NCBI RefSeq assembly: GCF_001191005.1
Contig: NZ_CP012201.1
Location: forward strand, 3,100,001 to 3,164,000
Length of the DNA stretch: 64,000 nt
Reading direction: 5' to 3'
Origin: Massilia sp. NR 4-1
GTDB taxonomy: Bacteria > Pseudomonadota > Gammaproteobacteria > Burkholderiales > Burkholderiaceae_D
Notes under the pieces: model-generated
What the model was told of the DNA's origin: nothing
The model's input: only the letters and a program-made list of their open reading frames with translations
The model's database searches: none
Translations under genes and position numbers: made by a program
Part shown: one piece after another, positions 45,058 through 53,933 of the stretch
Numbering within the stretch: position 1 is the stretch's first letter
Layout of the letters: every line of letters starts with the position of its first letter

Positions 45058-45818
45058 TGCTGCTGATGGGGGTACTGGCCGTGCTGATCGGCGGCGCCGG
45101 TGCCCTGGAGCGCCACGAAGTCAAGGACCGGCCCCAGGGCCAGTTCGAAATGCCGCAAAACCTGCTCGGCGGCGGCAGCTACAACCAGGCCGTGACGATG
45201 GAGCCGTTCAGCGAGCTCAAATACCGCCACATCGTGCGCCAGGCTTACGACTACAGCTGCGGTTCGGCGGCGCTGGTGACCATCCTGCGCTTCCACCTCG
45301 GTCTCCAGGTCACGGAACAGCAGGCCATGGAAGGCATGCTGGACAAAGGCGAGAAGGACAAGATCATCGAGCGGCGCGGCTTTTCGCTGCTGGACATGAA
45401 GCGCTACGCGGCCTCGCTGAAGGTGCAGGGCGCCGGCTTCCGCGCCGAGGTCAAGGATTTGCTGACGCTGACCGAACCGGCCATCGTGCCGATCGATTAC
45501 GCCGGCGCCAAGCACTTCGTGGTGCTGCGCGGCATCCGCGACGGCGTCGTTTTCATCGCCGACCCATCGGCCGGCAACCTCGCCTTCTCGGTCGAGGAAT
45601 TTGCCCGGCTGTGGGACAAGAACACCCTTTTCATCCTGTCCGCCGCCCCTGGCAGCAAGGTGCCGGCACAACTGGCGCTGAACGACCAGGAATTGGGCGT
45701 GGTCGATATGGACCGCATCACCAACCGTGGCCAGCTGGGCCAGATCAATAACGCGGCGCACCTGCTGGAGCGCGCCGTCAATTCGGGCGCCGCCGGCACC
45801 TGGACCCGGCGCCAGTAA
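45051..45818 (+). CDS. C39-family cysteine peptidase-like protein
   Basis: 255 residues from the ATG at 45051, preceded by GGAGG. An N-terminal hydrophobic segment (MLMLLMGVLAVLIGG) is likely a signal or anchor. The catalytic set is visible: Cys70 in YSCGSAAL, His155 in AKHFVVLRG and Asp171 in DPSAGN. C39 peptidases cut leader peptides after double Gly. Alone, without an ABC transporter, such proteins occur in fap functional-amyloid clusters (FapD). First full gene of the right operon, transcribed away from the FilA-like operon. Confidence 0.85.
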   Translation: MLMLLMGVLAVLIGGAGALERHEVKDRPQGQFEMPQNLLGGGSYNQAVTMEPFSELKYRHIVRQAYDYSCGSAALVTILRFHLGLQVTEQQAMEGMLDKGEKDKIIERRGFSLLDMKRYAASLKVQGAGFRAEVKDLLTLTEPAIVPIDYAGAKHFVVLRGIRDGVVFIADPSAGNLAFSVEEFARLWDKNTLFILSAAPGSKVPAQLALNDQELGVVDMDRITNRGQLGQINNAAHLLERAVNSGAAGTWTRRQ

Positions 45819-45882
45819 GGGCCTTACGTCGTCTGTCGTACATCAAGCACCTCAAGCACCCCAAGCATAAGGAAAACCCGAG

Positions 45883-46896
45883 ATGAAATTACGCATGCTG
45901 CCTGCCCTTCTTGCCTCCGCCCTGCTGCTGCTCCAGCTGCCCGTCCACGCCCAGCAGACAGCGACCGCGCCCGCCAGCGCCGACGCCGCGCGCGACGCCC
46001 TGGCCAAGAAGGAAGGTGAAGGCGACCAGAGCGCCCTGCTGAAGGAAACCCTGACCGCCGTCGACAAACAATATTCGCTGATCCGCCAGGGCCAGTACCA
46101 GGTCAGCTATGACCTCAACTACAGCTACATCGGCCAGGAAAAAATCGTCACCGACTACTCCATCGCCGGCCTGACCCTGTTCGAAATCGAGAACACCAGC
46201 TCGCACACCGTCACCAATACCCTGTCGGCCGACTACGGCGTGCGCAACAACCTGACCGCCAACGTCACGCTGCCCGTGATCTCGCGCTACTCCGATGTGC
46301 GCGGCCACAGCGGCCTGTCCAACACCCTGGGCGACATCAGCCTGGGCGCGCGCTGGCAGCCGCTGGAAGCGCGCCGCGACCGCCCCAACCTGACCGCCAC
46401 CACCACCGTGCGCCTGCCTACCGGCCGCAGCCCCTTCAAGGTGGTGGCCGGCAGCGGCCAGGCCACCGGCAGCGGCGTCGGTTCGCTGTCGGCCGGCCTG
46501 AACGTGAACCGCATCGTCGATCCGGTCGCCCTGTTCGGCTCTTTCAGCGTCACGGGCAGCCTGCCGGCCAAGCATCTGTGGCAGGTGAACGGCACGCGCG
46601 TGCTGACCAAGGTGCAGCCCGGCCCCGCGGTCGGCTTCGGCATGGGCTTCGCTTATGCGCTCTCGTATGGCATTTCCACCACCATGTCCTTCCAGCAGTC
46701 GATCGCGGCCGGCTCCAAGCTGACCTTTGCCGACGGCCTGAAAGTGAAGACCAATATGCAGACCTCGGCCATGCTGAATCTGGGCCTGGGCTACCGCATA
46801 TCGCCCAAGACCACGGTCAATCTATCGGTCGGCATCGGCCTGACCAGCGACTCGCCGAATCTGTCGGTGGGCCTGAACCTGCCGCTGGCCTTCTAA
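45883..46896 (+). CDS. Outer-membrane beta-barrel protein (FapF-like candidate)
   Basis: 337 residues, signal peptide to about residue 23, then a helical region (SADAARDALAKKEGEGDQSALLKETLTAVDKQYSL, coiled-coil-like) and a beta-barrel with alternating strands ending in LSVGLNLPLAF, with the terminal Phe typical of BAM substrates. A helical plug followed by a barrel is the layout of FapF, the amyloid secretion channel. By sequence it is also annotated-like as 'transporter'. Second gene of the right operon, 64 bases after the C39 gene. Confidence 0.75.
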   Translation: MKLRMLPALLASALLLLQLPVHAQQTATAPASADAARDALAKKEGEGDQSALLKETLTAVDKQYSLIRQGQYQVSYDLNYSYIGQEKIVTDYSIAGLTLFEIENTSSHTVTNTLSADYGVRNNLTANVTLPVISRYSDVRGHSGLSNTLGDISLGARWQPLEARRDRPNLTATTTVRLPTGRSPFKVVAGSGQATGSGVGSLSAGLNVNRIVDPVALFGSFSVTGSLPAKHLWQVNGTRVLTKVQPGPAVGFGMGFAYALSYGISTTMSFQQSIAAGSKLTFADGLKVKTNMQTSAMLNLGLGYRISPKTTVNLSVGIGLTSDSPNLSVGLNLPLAF

Positions 46897-46911
46897 GCCT
46901 GAGCCGCAGCC

Positions 46912-48513
46912 ATGGCACCACACTGCCGCCTTCTGGCCGCGGCCTGCGCCGTCGCCTGTACCCTGCCGGCCCATGCCGCGCTGGTGGAGAATCTGACCAC
47001 CAGCGTGACCGCCATGGCGCTGGGAAATGCCGTGACGGCCGATCCGCCCGGCATCGATTCGGTGCACTTCAATCCAGCCGGCCTGGCGCGCATCCAGTAC
47101 GATATGGAGAGCCAGTCCTTCTTCGCCGCTTCGATCCGCAGCAACGCCAGCTTCCATACGCCGCCCGGCTTCAGCATCGGCGGCTGGTACGACGATCCGC
47201 TGTCCGGCACCAAGGCCGGGCCGGTGCGCCAGGCCATGTATGTGCCGACCTACGGCATGCCGGGCTGGCGCCTGCCGGGCGTGCTCATTCCCAGCCTGGG
47301 CCTGGCTTTCCACAAGGAGGGCTCGCCCTTCACCTTCGCCACCAACTCGTATATGGCGCAGGCCATCAGTATCGACCGCACCACGGACCCGAACGACCCG
47401 GCGCGCTTCCAGGGGCGCCAGGTCCAGTTGCAGCGCCTGGTGTATCTGTCGCCGTCGGTGGGCTACCGCTTCTCCGACACGCTGAGCTTCGGCGCCTCGG
47501 TGCCGATCGCCCACTCGGCCTTCGTGGTCGATACCCATATGCGCTTTCCCAATGAGCTGCTGGGCGTGTTCGGCAGCCTGCAAAAAGGCTGGTGCCCGGA
47601 AAGCGGCGGCAATGTGATCGACGTGTTCGGCTTTGGCCTGTGCGGCGGCGGCCGCGAAGGCATGGTTTCGCCGTTCAAGAAAGCGGCGTCCATGCGCCTG
47701 GAAATGACGGCGCCTTTCGACCCCACCATCAATCTCGGCGTGCTGTGGGAACCCAAGCCCTGGTTCGCGCTGGGCGCGGTGTACCAGGGCGGCTCGAAGA
47801 CGCGCTACAGCGGCAGCTACGAGTTCCGCGCCGATCCCATGCTGCGCAACTTCGTCAAGGGTCTGAATTCCAGCCTGTTCGGTCCTATTGCCGGCGCGGT
47901 GCTGGGCCTGCCGACCTCGATCCCCGAAGTCCAGCACGGCAATCTGAGCGCCACCATTCCCTTTCCCTCGCATCTGCAGGTGGGCATCAAGCTGCGCCCG
48001 GTGCGTTATGTGCAGCTGAATGTGGACGCCAGCTATGCGCGCTGGAGCGACTGGAACGCGCTCACCTTCGAATTCGACCAGAGCATACGGCTGCTCGAAG
48101 TGGCGCGCCTGTACGGCATTCCCGATTCGACCAAATTGAAAATCCCGCGCGGCTACAAGAGCGTGGTGAATATGGGCTATGGCCTGCAACTGTTTCCTAC
48201 CCAATCGCTGGCCCTGCGCTTCGGCTACGAGCCGCGCAAGAGCTCAGTCCCGGCCGACAAGATCGATCTGATCGCGCCGCTGCCGGACACCAAGCTGTAT
48301 AGCGTGGGCCTGAACTACAAGTTCAAGTCCGGCAGCGATATCAGCGTGACGGCCTCGTATATGAAGGGCGACTTCAATGCGCCGGCCAACAGCAGCTGCA
48401 ATATGAATTGCGACAATTTCCTGAACGTGATCTACAACCCGTTTGCGGGCCACGATGTAGCGGGCGATATCAAAGTCCACTACGTTGGGTTCAGTTACAA
48501 CCATCGTTTTTAG
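46912..48513 (+). CDS. FadL/OmpP1-family outer-membrane protein
   Basis: 533 residues. Signal peptide (LLAAACAVACTLPAHA), then ALGNAVTADPPGIDSVHFNPAGLARI, where the NPAG motif marks the FadL/OmpP1 family of long-chain fatty-acid-type channels. Many amphipathic strands follow and the sequence ends in YNHRF. In this setting it may be a second channel or surface component. It starts 15 bases after the previous gene. Confidence 0.85.
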   Translation: MAPHCRLLAAACAVACTLPAHAALVENLTTSVTAMALGNAVTADPPGIDSVHFNPAGLARIQYDMESQSFFAASIRSNASFHTPPGFSIGGWYDDPLSGTKAGPVRQAMYVPTYGMPGWRLPGVLIPSLGLAFHKEGSPFTFATNSYMAQAISIDRTTDPNDPARFQGRQVQLQRLVYLSPSVGYRFSDTLSFGASVPIAHSAFVVDTHMRFPNELLGVFGSLQKGWCPESGGNVIDVFGFGLCGGGREGMVSPFKKAASMRLEMTAPFDPTINLGVLWEPKPWFALGAVYQGGSKTRYSGSYEFRADPMLRNFVKGLNSSLFGPIAGAVLGLPTSIPEVQHGNLSATIPFPSHLQVGIKLRPVRYVQLNVDASYARWSDWNALTFEFDQSIRLLEVARLYGIPDSTKLKIPRGYKSVVNMGYGLQLFPTQSLALRFGYEPRKSSVPADKIDLIAPLPDTKLYSVGLNYKFKSGSDISVTASYMKGDFNAPANSSCNMNCDNFLNVIYNPFAGHDVAGDIKVHYVGFSYNHRF

Positions 48514-48525
48514 GAGCGATCTGCC

Positions 48526-49062
48526 ATGAAAAAACCATCCCTACTCCTTGCCACCCTGCTGCTGGGCAGCGCCGTGCAGGCGGCTGCGCCGGTGCCGGCC
48601 GCGAAACAGGAACTGGTCAACAAGGTATTACAGCTATGGCATGTGGAGAATGTGGGTCAATCCATGCTGCAGGCGCCGGTCAGCGACGCGGTGCAGCAGG
48701 CGCGCGCCATGCTGCAAGGGCGCGCCGCCGTCGAGAAGCGCGACGCCGCCATGACCGAGATCGTGCAGGACGCGAAGAAGTTCATGGAAGACAATACGCC
48801 GATCGCGCGCGCCAGCGCGCAAAAGATGGCCAGCGCCAAGGTGGCGCCGCTGCTGGCCGAGCGCTTCACCGAGGACGAGCTGAAACAGATGATCGCCATC
48901 CTCGAGTCGCCGGTGAAGAAGAAGTTCGAGGACATGCTGCCCGAGCTGCAGAAATCGCTGGGCGACAGCGTGGCGGCCGACACGCGCGGCGTGATCGAAC
49001 CCAAGCTGCAGGATCTGCAGCAACGCATCGGCATGCGCCTGCGCAGCGCCATCGCACCCTGA
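48526..49062 (+). CDS. DUF2059 periplasmic protein
   Basis: 178 residues. Signal peptide MKKPSLLLATLLLGSAVQAAA, then helical sequence with EDELKQMIAILESPVKKKFEDMLPELQKSL, the DUF2059 signature. The function is unknown; the domain is common in periplasmic proteins of Proteobacteria. It lies 12 bases after the FadL-like gene and 14 before the AraC regulator. Confidence 0.88.
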   Translation: MKKPSLLLATLLLGSAVQAAAPVPAAKQELVNKVLQLWHVENVGQSMLQAPVSDAVQQARAMLQGRAAVEKRDAAMTEIVQDAKKFMEDNTPIARASAQKMASAKVAPLLAERFTEDELKQMIAILESPVKKKFEDMLPELQKSLGDSVAADTRGVIEPKLQDLQQRIGMRLRSAIAP

Positions 49063-49076
49063 GCCGGGAGGCCATC

Positions 49077-50018
49077 ATGACTTATTCCTCAGCACTGCAT
49101 CTGGTGCGCGGCGTGAAATCGCGCCTGGCGCATTCCGGCCTGGCGGCCGACCAGCTGTTCGAGATGGCGGGCCTGAACGAAGGAGACGGCCTGGCGTGCG
49201 ACGCGCTCACCTTGTCCGACCGCCTGAGCCATCTGTGGGAACTGCTGGTCGAGCATTCCCACGATCCGCTGATCGGCCTGCGCATCTCCACCCCGCACCG
49301 CCTGGGCTGGCTGGGCGTGATGGGCCACATCATGCTGGTGTCGCCCACGGTGCAAAGCACCATCGAGCGCTGCCACGGCCACACCCGCGTGGCCCTGCTG
49401 CTGCCCGGCCTGAACCGCGTGGTGCCGCAGCAGCGCTATGACTTCGTCTGGTGCGTGCTGCTGCGCACCCTGCGCTGCGCTTCCGGCCGCGACGACGCCA
49501 ACCCGGTGGCGGTGGAGTACGCGTTTCCGCCGCCGGCCAACGCGCATATCTACGAACAGACTTTCGGCTGCCCGGTGCGTTTCGACATGCCCAATAATGT
49601 GATGGAGTTTTCCGACGCCGACCTGGTGGCGGCCCTGCCGAACGGCGGCATGCCGGTCAGCGGCGAGATGCTGGCCAAGCTGGCCGCGGCTGAACCGAAA
49701 GGCTTCCGCGGCCGCGTGCAGGAGTTGCTGACCACCATGCTGCCCAAAGGTCCGCCGCACCGCGATTCGGTGGCGGTGCAGCTGATGGTCAGCGAACGCA
49801 CCTTGCAGCGCCGCCTGGCCGAGGAAGGCACCAGCTTCAGCCAGCTGGTGGACGATACGCGGCGCGAGCTGGCGCGCCAGTCGCTGGCGGCGGGCGACCT
49901 GTCACTCAAGGTGCTCAGTTTCCAATTGGGCTTTTCCGAGCCGAGCGCCTTCTACCGCGCCTGCAAGCGCTGGTTCGGCATGACGCCCTCCACCATCGCC
50001 GGCGGGAGAGCGCCATGA
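49077..50018 (+). CDS. AraC-family transcriptional regulator
   Basis: 313 residues from the ATG at 49077, with GGGAGG just upstream; a longer frame reaching back to 48408 overlaps two genes and is rejected. An N-terminal effector domain of the arabinose-binding (OruR/ArgR-like) type is followed by a C-terminal pair of helix-turn-helix motifs, RTLQRRLAEEGTSFSQLVDDTR and QLGFSEPSAFYRACKRWFGMTP. It overlaps the next gene by 4 bases, so it probably controls this cluster. Confidence 0.92.
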   Translation: MTYSSALHLVRGVKSRLAHSGLAADQLFEMAGLNEGDGLACDALTLSDRLSHLWELLVEHSHDPLIGLRISTPHRLGWLGVMGHIMLVSPTVQSTIERCHGHTRVALLLPGLNRVVPQQRYDFVWCVLLRTLRCASGRDDANPVAVEYAFPPPANAHIYEQTFGCPVRFDMPNNVMEFSDADLVAALPNGGMPVSGEMLAKLAAAEPKGFRGRVQELLTTMLPKGPPHRDSVAVQLMVSERTLQRRLAEEGTSFSQLVDDTRRELARQSLAAGDLSLKVLSFQLGFSEPSAFYRACKRWFGMTPSTIAGGRAP

Positions 50019-50713
50019 GCCTGCTGGGCAAGGACCGCAGCCACCATCTGTTTGGCCAGCTGCTGGTGCGCCACAAGCTGATCTCGGAAGAGCAGCTGCA
50101 AAGGGCAATCGAGCATCAGCGTGCCACCGGCCAGCGCCTGGGCGAGATTTTCGCCGAGTGGGAATTGATCACGCAGCAGCATGTGCACGACATCCTGCGC
50201 CGGCAGCGCCGCGTGCGCATGGCGGCGGCCTTCATCGCCGCCCTGTTCGCGCCGCTGGAAAGCTTTGCGGTGCAAGCCTTGCCGGCGACGGCGGTGGCGG
50301 TCCAGCCGCTGCTGCCCAGTCGGCAGGAATCGATGCAGGCGCTGAGCGAAGCGGAGATGGATGCGGTCACGGCCCAGGGGCTGCAGGACGACGTGGTGCA
50401 CGAGATCGAGCAGCATATGAAGGACCGCAATGTGAAGATCATCGGCGACATGGCGCGCCTGATCAATCCGGTGCTGGGTTTTCTGGAAGCGGACGTCAGC
50501 ATGCACAATGTGGTGTACGACCACTCGCGCGCGCTGACCACGCTCAACGCCGACGGCTCGCTGACGCTCAGCCTGCCCAGCTCCATCGGCGAAATCAGCC
50601 TGCGCAATATCCGCGTGCAAGGCAGCAACCCCGACGGCCCCAGCTTCGGCAGCATCAGCATGAAAGGCATCGACCTCACCGGCACCACCATTACGCTGAT
50701 GGTCAAGCACTAA
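50015..50713 (+). CDS. Fusion: GspE/MshE-type N-terminal domain + FilA-like motif protein
   Basis: 232 residues. Residues 12-70 (FGQLLVRHKLISEEQLQRAIEHQRATGQRLGEIFAEWELITQQHVHDIL) match the N-terminal domain of type II secretion/type IV pilus ATPases (GspE_N/MshEN). A hydrophobic segment (MAAAFIAALFAPLESFAV) follows, then MQALSEAEMDAVTAQGLQDD, the same motif as the FilA-like proteins of the divergent operon, and a beta-rich C-terminus ending TTITLMVKH. There is no ATPase domain. It overlaps the AraC gene by 4 bases. Confidence 0.8.
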   Translation: MSLLGKDRSHHLFGQLLVRHKLISEEQLQRAIEHQRATGQRLGEIFAEWELITQQHVHDILRRQRRVRMAAAFIAALFAPLESFAVQALPATAVAVQPLLPSRQESMQALSEAEMDAVTAQGLQDDVVHEIEQHMKDRNVKIIGDMARLINPVLGFLEADVSMHNVVYDHSRALTTLNADGSLTLSLPSSIGEISLRNIRVQGSNPDGPSFGSISMKGIDLTGTTITLMVKH

Positions 50714-50720
50714 AGCAGCC

Positions 50721-50769
50721 GAGCCCGTGTCCGGTTTTGGGGCCAGGCCCCAAAACCGGACACGGGCTC
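50721..50769. repeat. REP-like palindrome, copy B
   Basis: GAGCCCGTGTCCGG (50721-50734) pairs perfectly with CCGGACACGGGCTC (50756-50769) around TTTTGGGGCCAGGCCCCAAAA, which is itself nearly palindromic. Near-identical design to the copy at 30091-30136. It lies after the Fil-like cluster's last gene. Confidence 0.85.
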
Positions 50770-50800
50770 AACTATACTTCCTAGCGCAGCATGCCACCGC

Positions 50801-50850
50801 TGGATTCGTGTCCAATTAGGGGCTGTTACCCCCAAGGCGGACACCAGCTC
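50801..50850. repeat. REP-like palindrome, copy C (degenerate)
   Basis: Contains CGTGTCC and GGACACC arms around a TTAGGGGCTGTTACCCCC core. Same orientation and design as the copy 32 bases to its left, but the arms are degraded. It lies between convergent genes. Confidence 0.65.
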
Positions 50851-50866
50851 AGCGGCGGGATGGGCT

Positions 50867-52498
50867 TTATTTGGCGTTGCGCACTTTGCCGAAGGCGTCG
50901 CCGGCTTTCCAGGTCGGCATTTTCGGGCTGTCGGCGACCATGCGGCCCAGGTTCAGGGTGAACTGGGCTTGCTGGGTCATGCCGGACAGGTCCCAAGTTG
51001 GGTCGTATTCATCGCTGACCTGGTGGTAGCTCTTGCCGTAGGCCTTGCGTTTCAGCGCGGCGCCTTCGGGGTCTTTGCTGAACTCGCGGCCCGCTTCGAT
51101 GGAGAAGGCCGGCACGCCGGCCTTGGCGAAGCTGAAGTGGTCGCTGCGGAAGTAGCCGCCGGCCAGGTCGGGTTCGGCCTTGGCGATCTGCATGCCCATG
51201 GCTTTGGCGGTGGCTTCGGCCATCTTGCCCAGCTCGGTGCGCTCGCTGCCCTGGGTGCCGATGTCCTTGGTGGTGCCGACCCAGTTCAGGCTGTCCAGAT
51301 TGAGGTTGGCAGCGGTCTTGTCCAGTGCCCACAGCGGGGCGCTGGCGTAGGCGGCGCTGCCCAGCAGGCCTTGCTCTTCGGCGGCCACCCACAGGAACAT
51401 CTGGCTGCGCTTGGCAGGCGACTTCACGGCTTCGGCGGCCATCGCCAGCAGGGCGGCGGTGCCGGAGGCATTGTCCACCGCGCCGTTGTAGATGGTATCG
51501 GCGCCCGTGCCTTGCTTGCCCAGGTGATCCCAGTGCGCGCTGTAGATCACCACTTCGTCTTTCAGTTTGGGATCGGTGCCCGGCACCACGCCGGCCACGT
51601 TGAATTGCTCGACGTGGCGCACTTCGGCCTTCATGGCACCGGCCAGCTTGGCTTGCAGGGCGACCGGTTTGAAGTCCTTGCGTTCGGCGGCGGCGCGCAG
51701 CGCGTCCAGATCCTGGCCGCCGGACTTGAACAGGGCGCGCGCCGTGTCTTCGGTCATCCAGCCTTGCAGCTGGGTGCCGGGCGTGCCTTGCGCCAGCTGG
51801 AAGCGTTCCACGCCGCTCCAGCTGTTCTGGATCACGCTCCAGCCGTAGGAGGCGGAAGCGTCGGTGTGGATCAGCAGCACGCCGGCCGCGCCGCGGCGCT
51901 TGGCTTCTTCGAATTTATAGGTCCAGCGGCCGTAGTAGGTCAGCGCCTTGCCGCCGAAGCGGTTGGGCTGCTCGGCGGTCGGCTGCGGGTCGTTGACCAT
52001 CATGACCAGCACTTTGCCTTCCAGGTTCTGGCCCTTGAAGTCGTCCCAGCCCTCTTCCGATGCGCTGATGCCGTAGCCGACGAAGACCAGGTCGGCGTTC
52101 AGCGTGTGTTCGGCCTTGGCGTCGCCCGGCGCAAAGACCCAGTCCTTGCCGAAGCTGAACGGCAGGGTGGCGCCGTTCGCTTCCAGGTGCAGGGTGCTGG
52201 TTTCCGGCTGGGTTTTCACGCCGGCGATTTTCACCAGCTGGCGGAAGCTGTTGCCATTGCCCGGCTTCAGGCCCACGGCCAGCGCCTGGTTTTCCAGATA
52301 AGCGACGGTCAGGTCGCCGCCGCGCTGGCCGGTGCCGCGTCCTTCCAGCAGGTCGCTGGCGAGGAAGGCGAGGTGGGCGCGCAGCGGTGCTTCCTGCACG
52401 ACCGGCGCGCTTTTGGCGCCAGCCGCATAGGCAGGGAAGGCCAGGGCCAGGCTGGCGGCGATGGCGCCAGCGGCAAGGGATGGGAACATTTTCTGCAT
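50867..52498 (-). CDS. M28-family metallopeptidase (aminopeptidase)
   Basis: 543 residues from MQKMFPSLAAGAIAASLALA, a signal peptide. A PA-like insert (residues about 130-260) is followed by the M28 core: HWDHLG near residue 322, DNASGTAALLAMA with the bridging Asp, AAEEQGLLGS with the catalytic Glu, and RSDHFSFAKAGVPAF with the last His. Likely a secreted or periplasmic zinc aminopeptidase. A 925-codon open frame extends further upstream but crosses the divergent gluQ and is not used. Confidence 0.93.
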   Translation of the reverse strand: MQKMFPSLAAGAIAASLALAFPAYAAGAKSAPVVQEAPLRAHLAFLASDLLEGRGTGQRGGDLTVAYLENQALAVGLKPGNGNSFRQLVKIAGVKTQPETSTLHLEANGATLPFSFGKDWVFAPGDAKAEHTLNADLVFVGYGISASEEGWDDFKGQNLEGKVLVMMVNDPQPTAEQPNRFGGKALTYYGRWTYKFEEAKRRGAAGVLLIHTDASASYGWSVIQNSWSGVERFQLAQGTPGTQLQGWMTEDTARALFKSGGQDLDALRAAAERKDFKPVALQAKLAGAMKAEVRHVEQFNVAGVVPGTDPKLKDEVVIYSAHWDHLGKQGTGADTIYNGAVDNASGTAALLAMAAEAVKSPAKRSQMFLWVAAEEQGLLGSAAYASAPLWALDKTAANLNLDSLNWVGTTKDIGTQGSERTELGKMAEATAKAMGMQIAKAEPDLAGGYFRSDHFSFAKAGVPAFSIEAGREFSKDPEGAALKRKAYGKSYHQVSDEYDPTWDLSGMTQQAQFTLNLGRMVADSPKMPTWKAGDAFGKVRNAK

Positions 52499-52663
52499 GA
52501 TGTCCTGTATTTTGTGAATAAGGTCAAAGAAGGTGGTGCCGGATGGTGCGGCAGCAGCGCCGCGCCGTGCATTGTATGCGATTGCCGCGCCAAATATGCT
52601 GTGCAGCGCAGCATAGGCGGCGCGCGGTTGACGCGGTGCCGCCGCCTCGGGGATACTGCCGCC

Positions 52664-53590
52664 ATGCTGACCCCGCCCCTGCCTTATATCGGCCGCTTTG
52701 CGCCCTCCCCGACCGGCCCCCTGCATCAGGGCTCGCTGGTGGCGGCCATGGCCAGCTATCTGGACGCCAAGGTGCACGGCGGCCAGTGGCTGGTGCGCAT
52801 CGAGGATGTGGACGAGGACCGCAATGTGGCGGGTGCCGACCGCCACATCCTGGCTTCGCTGCAGCGCTGCGGCATGCAGTGGGATGGCGAGGTGGCGTGG
52901 CAAACGCAGCGCTACGCTTTTTATGAGACGGTGCTGGCCCAATTGGGGCAGCATGTCTATCCCTGCGGCTGTTCGCGCCGCGAAATCCAGGATTCGCAGC
53001 TGCGGCTGCAGGCGGCGGGCGCCGCACCGCATGCGGGCCTGGTCTATCCCGGCACCTGCCGCAACGGCCTGGCGCCGGGCAAGACGGCGCGCGCCCTGCG
53101 CCTGCGCACGCCGCAGCAGCCGCATTGCGTGATCGCTTTCCAGGACCGCTGGCACGGCCAGGTCAGCCAGGACATCACGGCCGAAGTGGGCGATTTCGTG
53201 GTCCGCCGCGCCGACGGCTTTTGGGCCTACCAGCTGGCCGTGGTGGCCGACGATGGCGCCCAGGGCATCACCGACATCGTGCGCGGCGCCGACCTGCTCG
53301 ACTCCACGCCGCGCCAACTCTATATGCAGGCGCTGCTTGGCCTGCCGCAGCCGCGCTATCTGCATGTGCCGGTGGTGCTGGCCGAATCGGGAGAGAAGCT
53401 GTCCAAGCAGACCGGCGCCCAGGCTTTCGACGATGGCGCACCGGCCGCCGCGCTGCTGAACAGCGCCTTGCTGCCGGCCGCGCGCTTCCTCGGCCTGCAT
53501 CTGGCGGCGGACGATATCGAAGATTTTTGGCGCCGCGCCGTGCCGGCCTGGGAACAGCTGCTGCGCGAACGCCTGCACGAAGGGGCGTGA
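52664..53590 (+). CDS. gluQ: Glutamyl-Q tRNA(Asp) synthetase
   Basis: 308 residues. Uses the class I fold to attach Glu to queuosine of tRNA-Asp. FAPSPTGPLHQGSLVAAMASY (HIGH region) and GEKLSKQTGAQAF (KMSKS region) are clear; YPCGCSRREI and YPGTCRNG supply the zinc cysteines. It lacks an anticodon-binding domain, as expected for GluQ. The ATG at 52664 fits this N-terminus. It is divergent from the M28 gene across about 165 bases. Confidence 0.94.
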   Translation: MLTPPLPYIGRFAPSPTGPLHQGSLVAAMASYLDAKVHGGQWLVRIEDVDEDRNVAGADRHILASLQRCGMQWDGEVAWQTQRYAFYETVLAQLGQHVYPCGCSRREIQDSQLRLQAAGAAPHAGLVYPGTCRNGLAPGKTARALRLRTPQQPHCVIAFQDRWHGQVSQDITAEVGDFVVRRADGFWAYQLAVVADDGAQGITDIVRGADLLDSTPRQLYMQALLGLPQPRYLHVPVVLAESGEKLSKQTGAQAFDDGAPAAALLNSALLPAARFLGLHLAADDIEDFWRRAVPAWEQLLRERLHEGA

Positions 53591-53594
53591 AGCC

Positions 53595-53933
53595 TCAGTG
53601 CTGTATCTCGCCCGGCAGCCGCAGCAGCAGCCAGGACAGCCCACCGTGCATCAGGGGCAACAGGAAAACGATAATTTCGCTATCGCCACCAATATTGATC
53701 CGGTGCAGCACCCCGGAGATGACCACCGGCGCCAATGCCGCCCAGGTGCGGGTCAGCGTAGCCGGATCGAGGCGGCGCACGGCCACCAGATTGATGAGCA
53801 GCGCCAGCAGATTCATGCCGCGCAGCGCCCACTCCTCCCATGCCGACGCATAGGCAATGCCAAACAGCATGCTCTGGATTAGCAGACCCAGCAGCAATAC
53901 CAGCAGCAGGATGGGCAGGGTGGAACGGTTCAC
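53595..53933 (-). CDS. Small membrane protein of unknown function
   Basis: 112 residues with three predicted membrane helices (LPILLLVLLLGLLIQSMLFG, NLLALLINLVAV, IVFLLPLMHGGLSWLLL). No family recognised. It starts with GTG at 53933 after a strong GAGGAGG site, which lies inside a tiny leader ORF (53930-53959) that overlaps the start codon. Convergent with gluQ. Confidence 0.7.
   Translation of the reverse strand: MNRSTLPILLLVLLLGLLIQSMLFGIAYASAWEEWALRGMNLLALLINLVAVRRLDPATLTRTWAALAPVVISGVLHRINIGGDSEIIVFLLPLMHGGLSWLLLRLPGEIQH

Noticed and set aside
50969..52663. Long plus-strand extension upstream of gluQ
   Set aside because: It runs antisense through the M28 gene. The GluQ N-terminus clearly begins at 52664.
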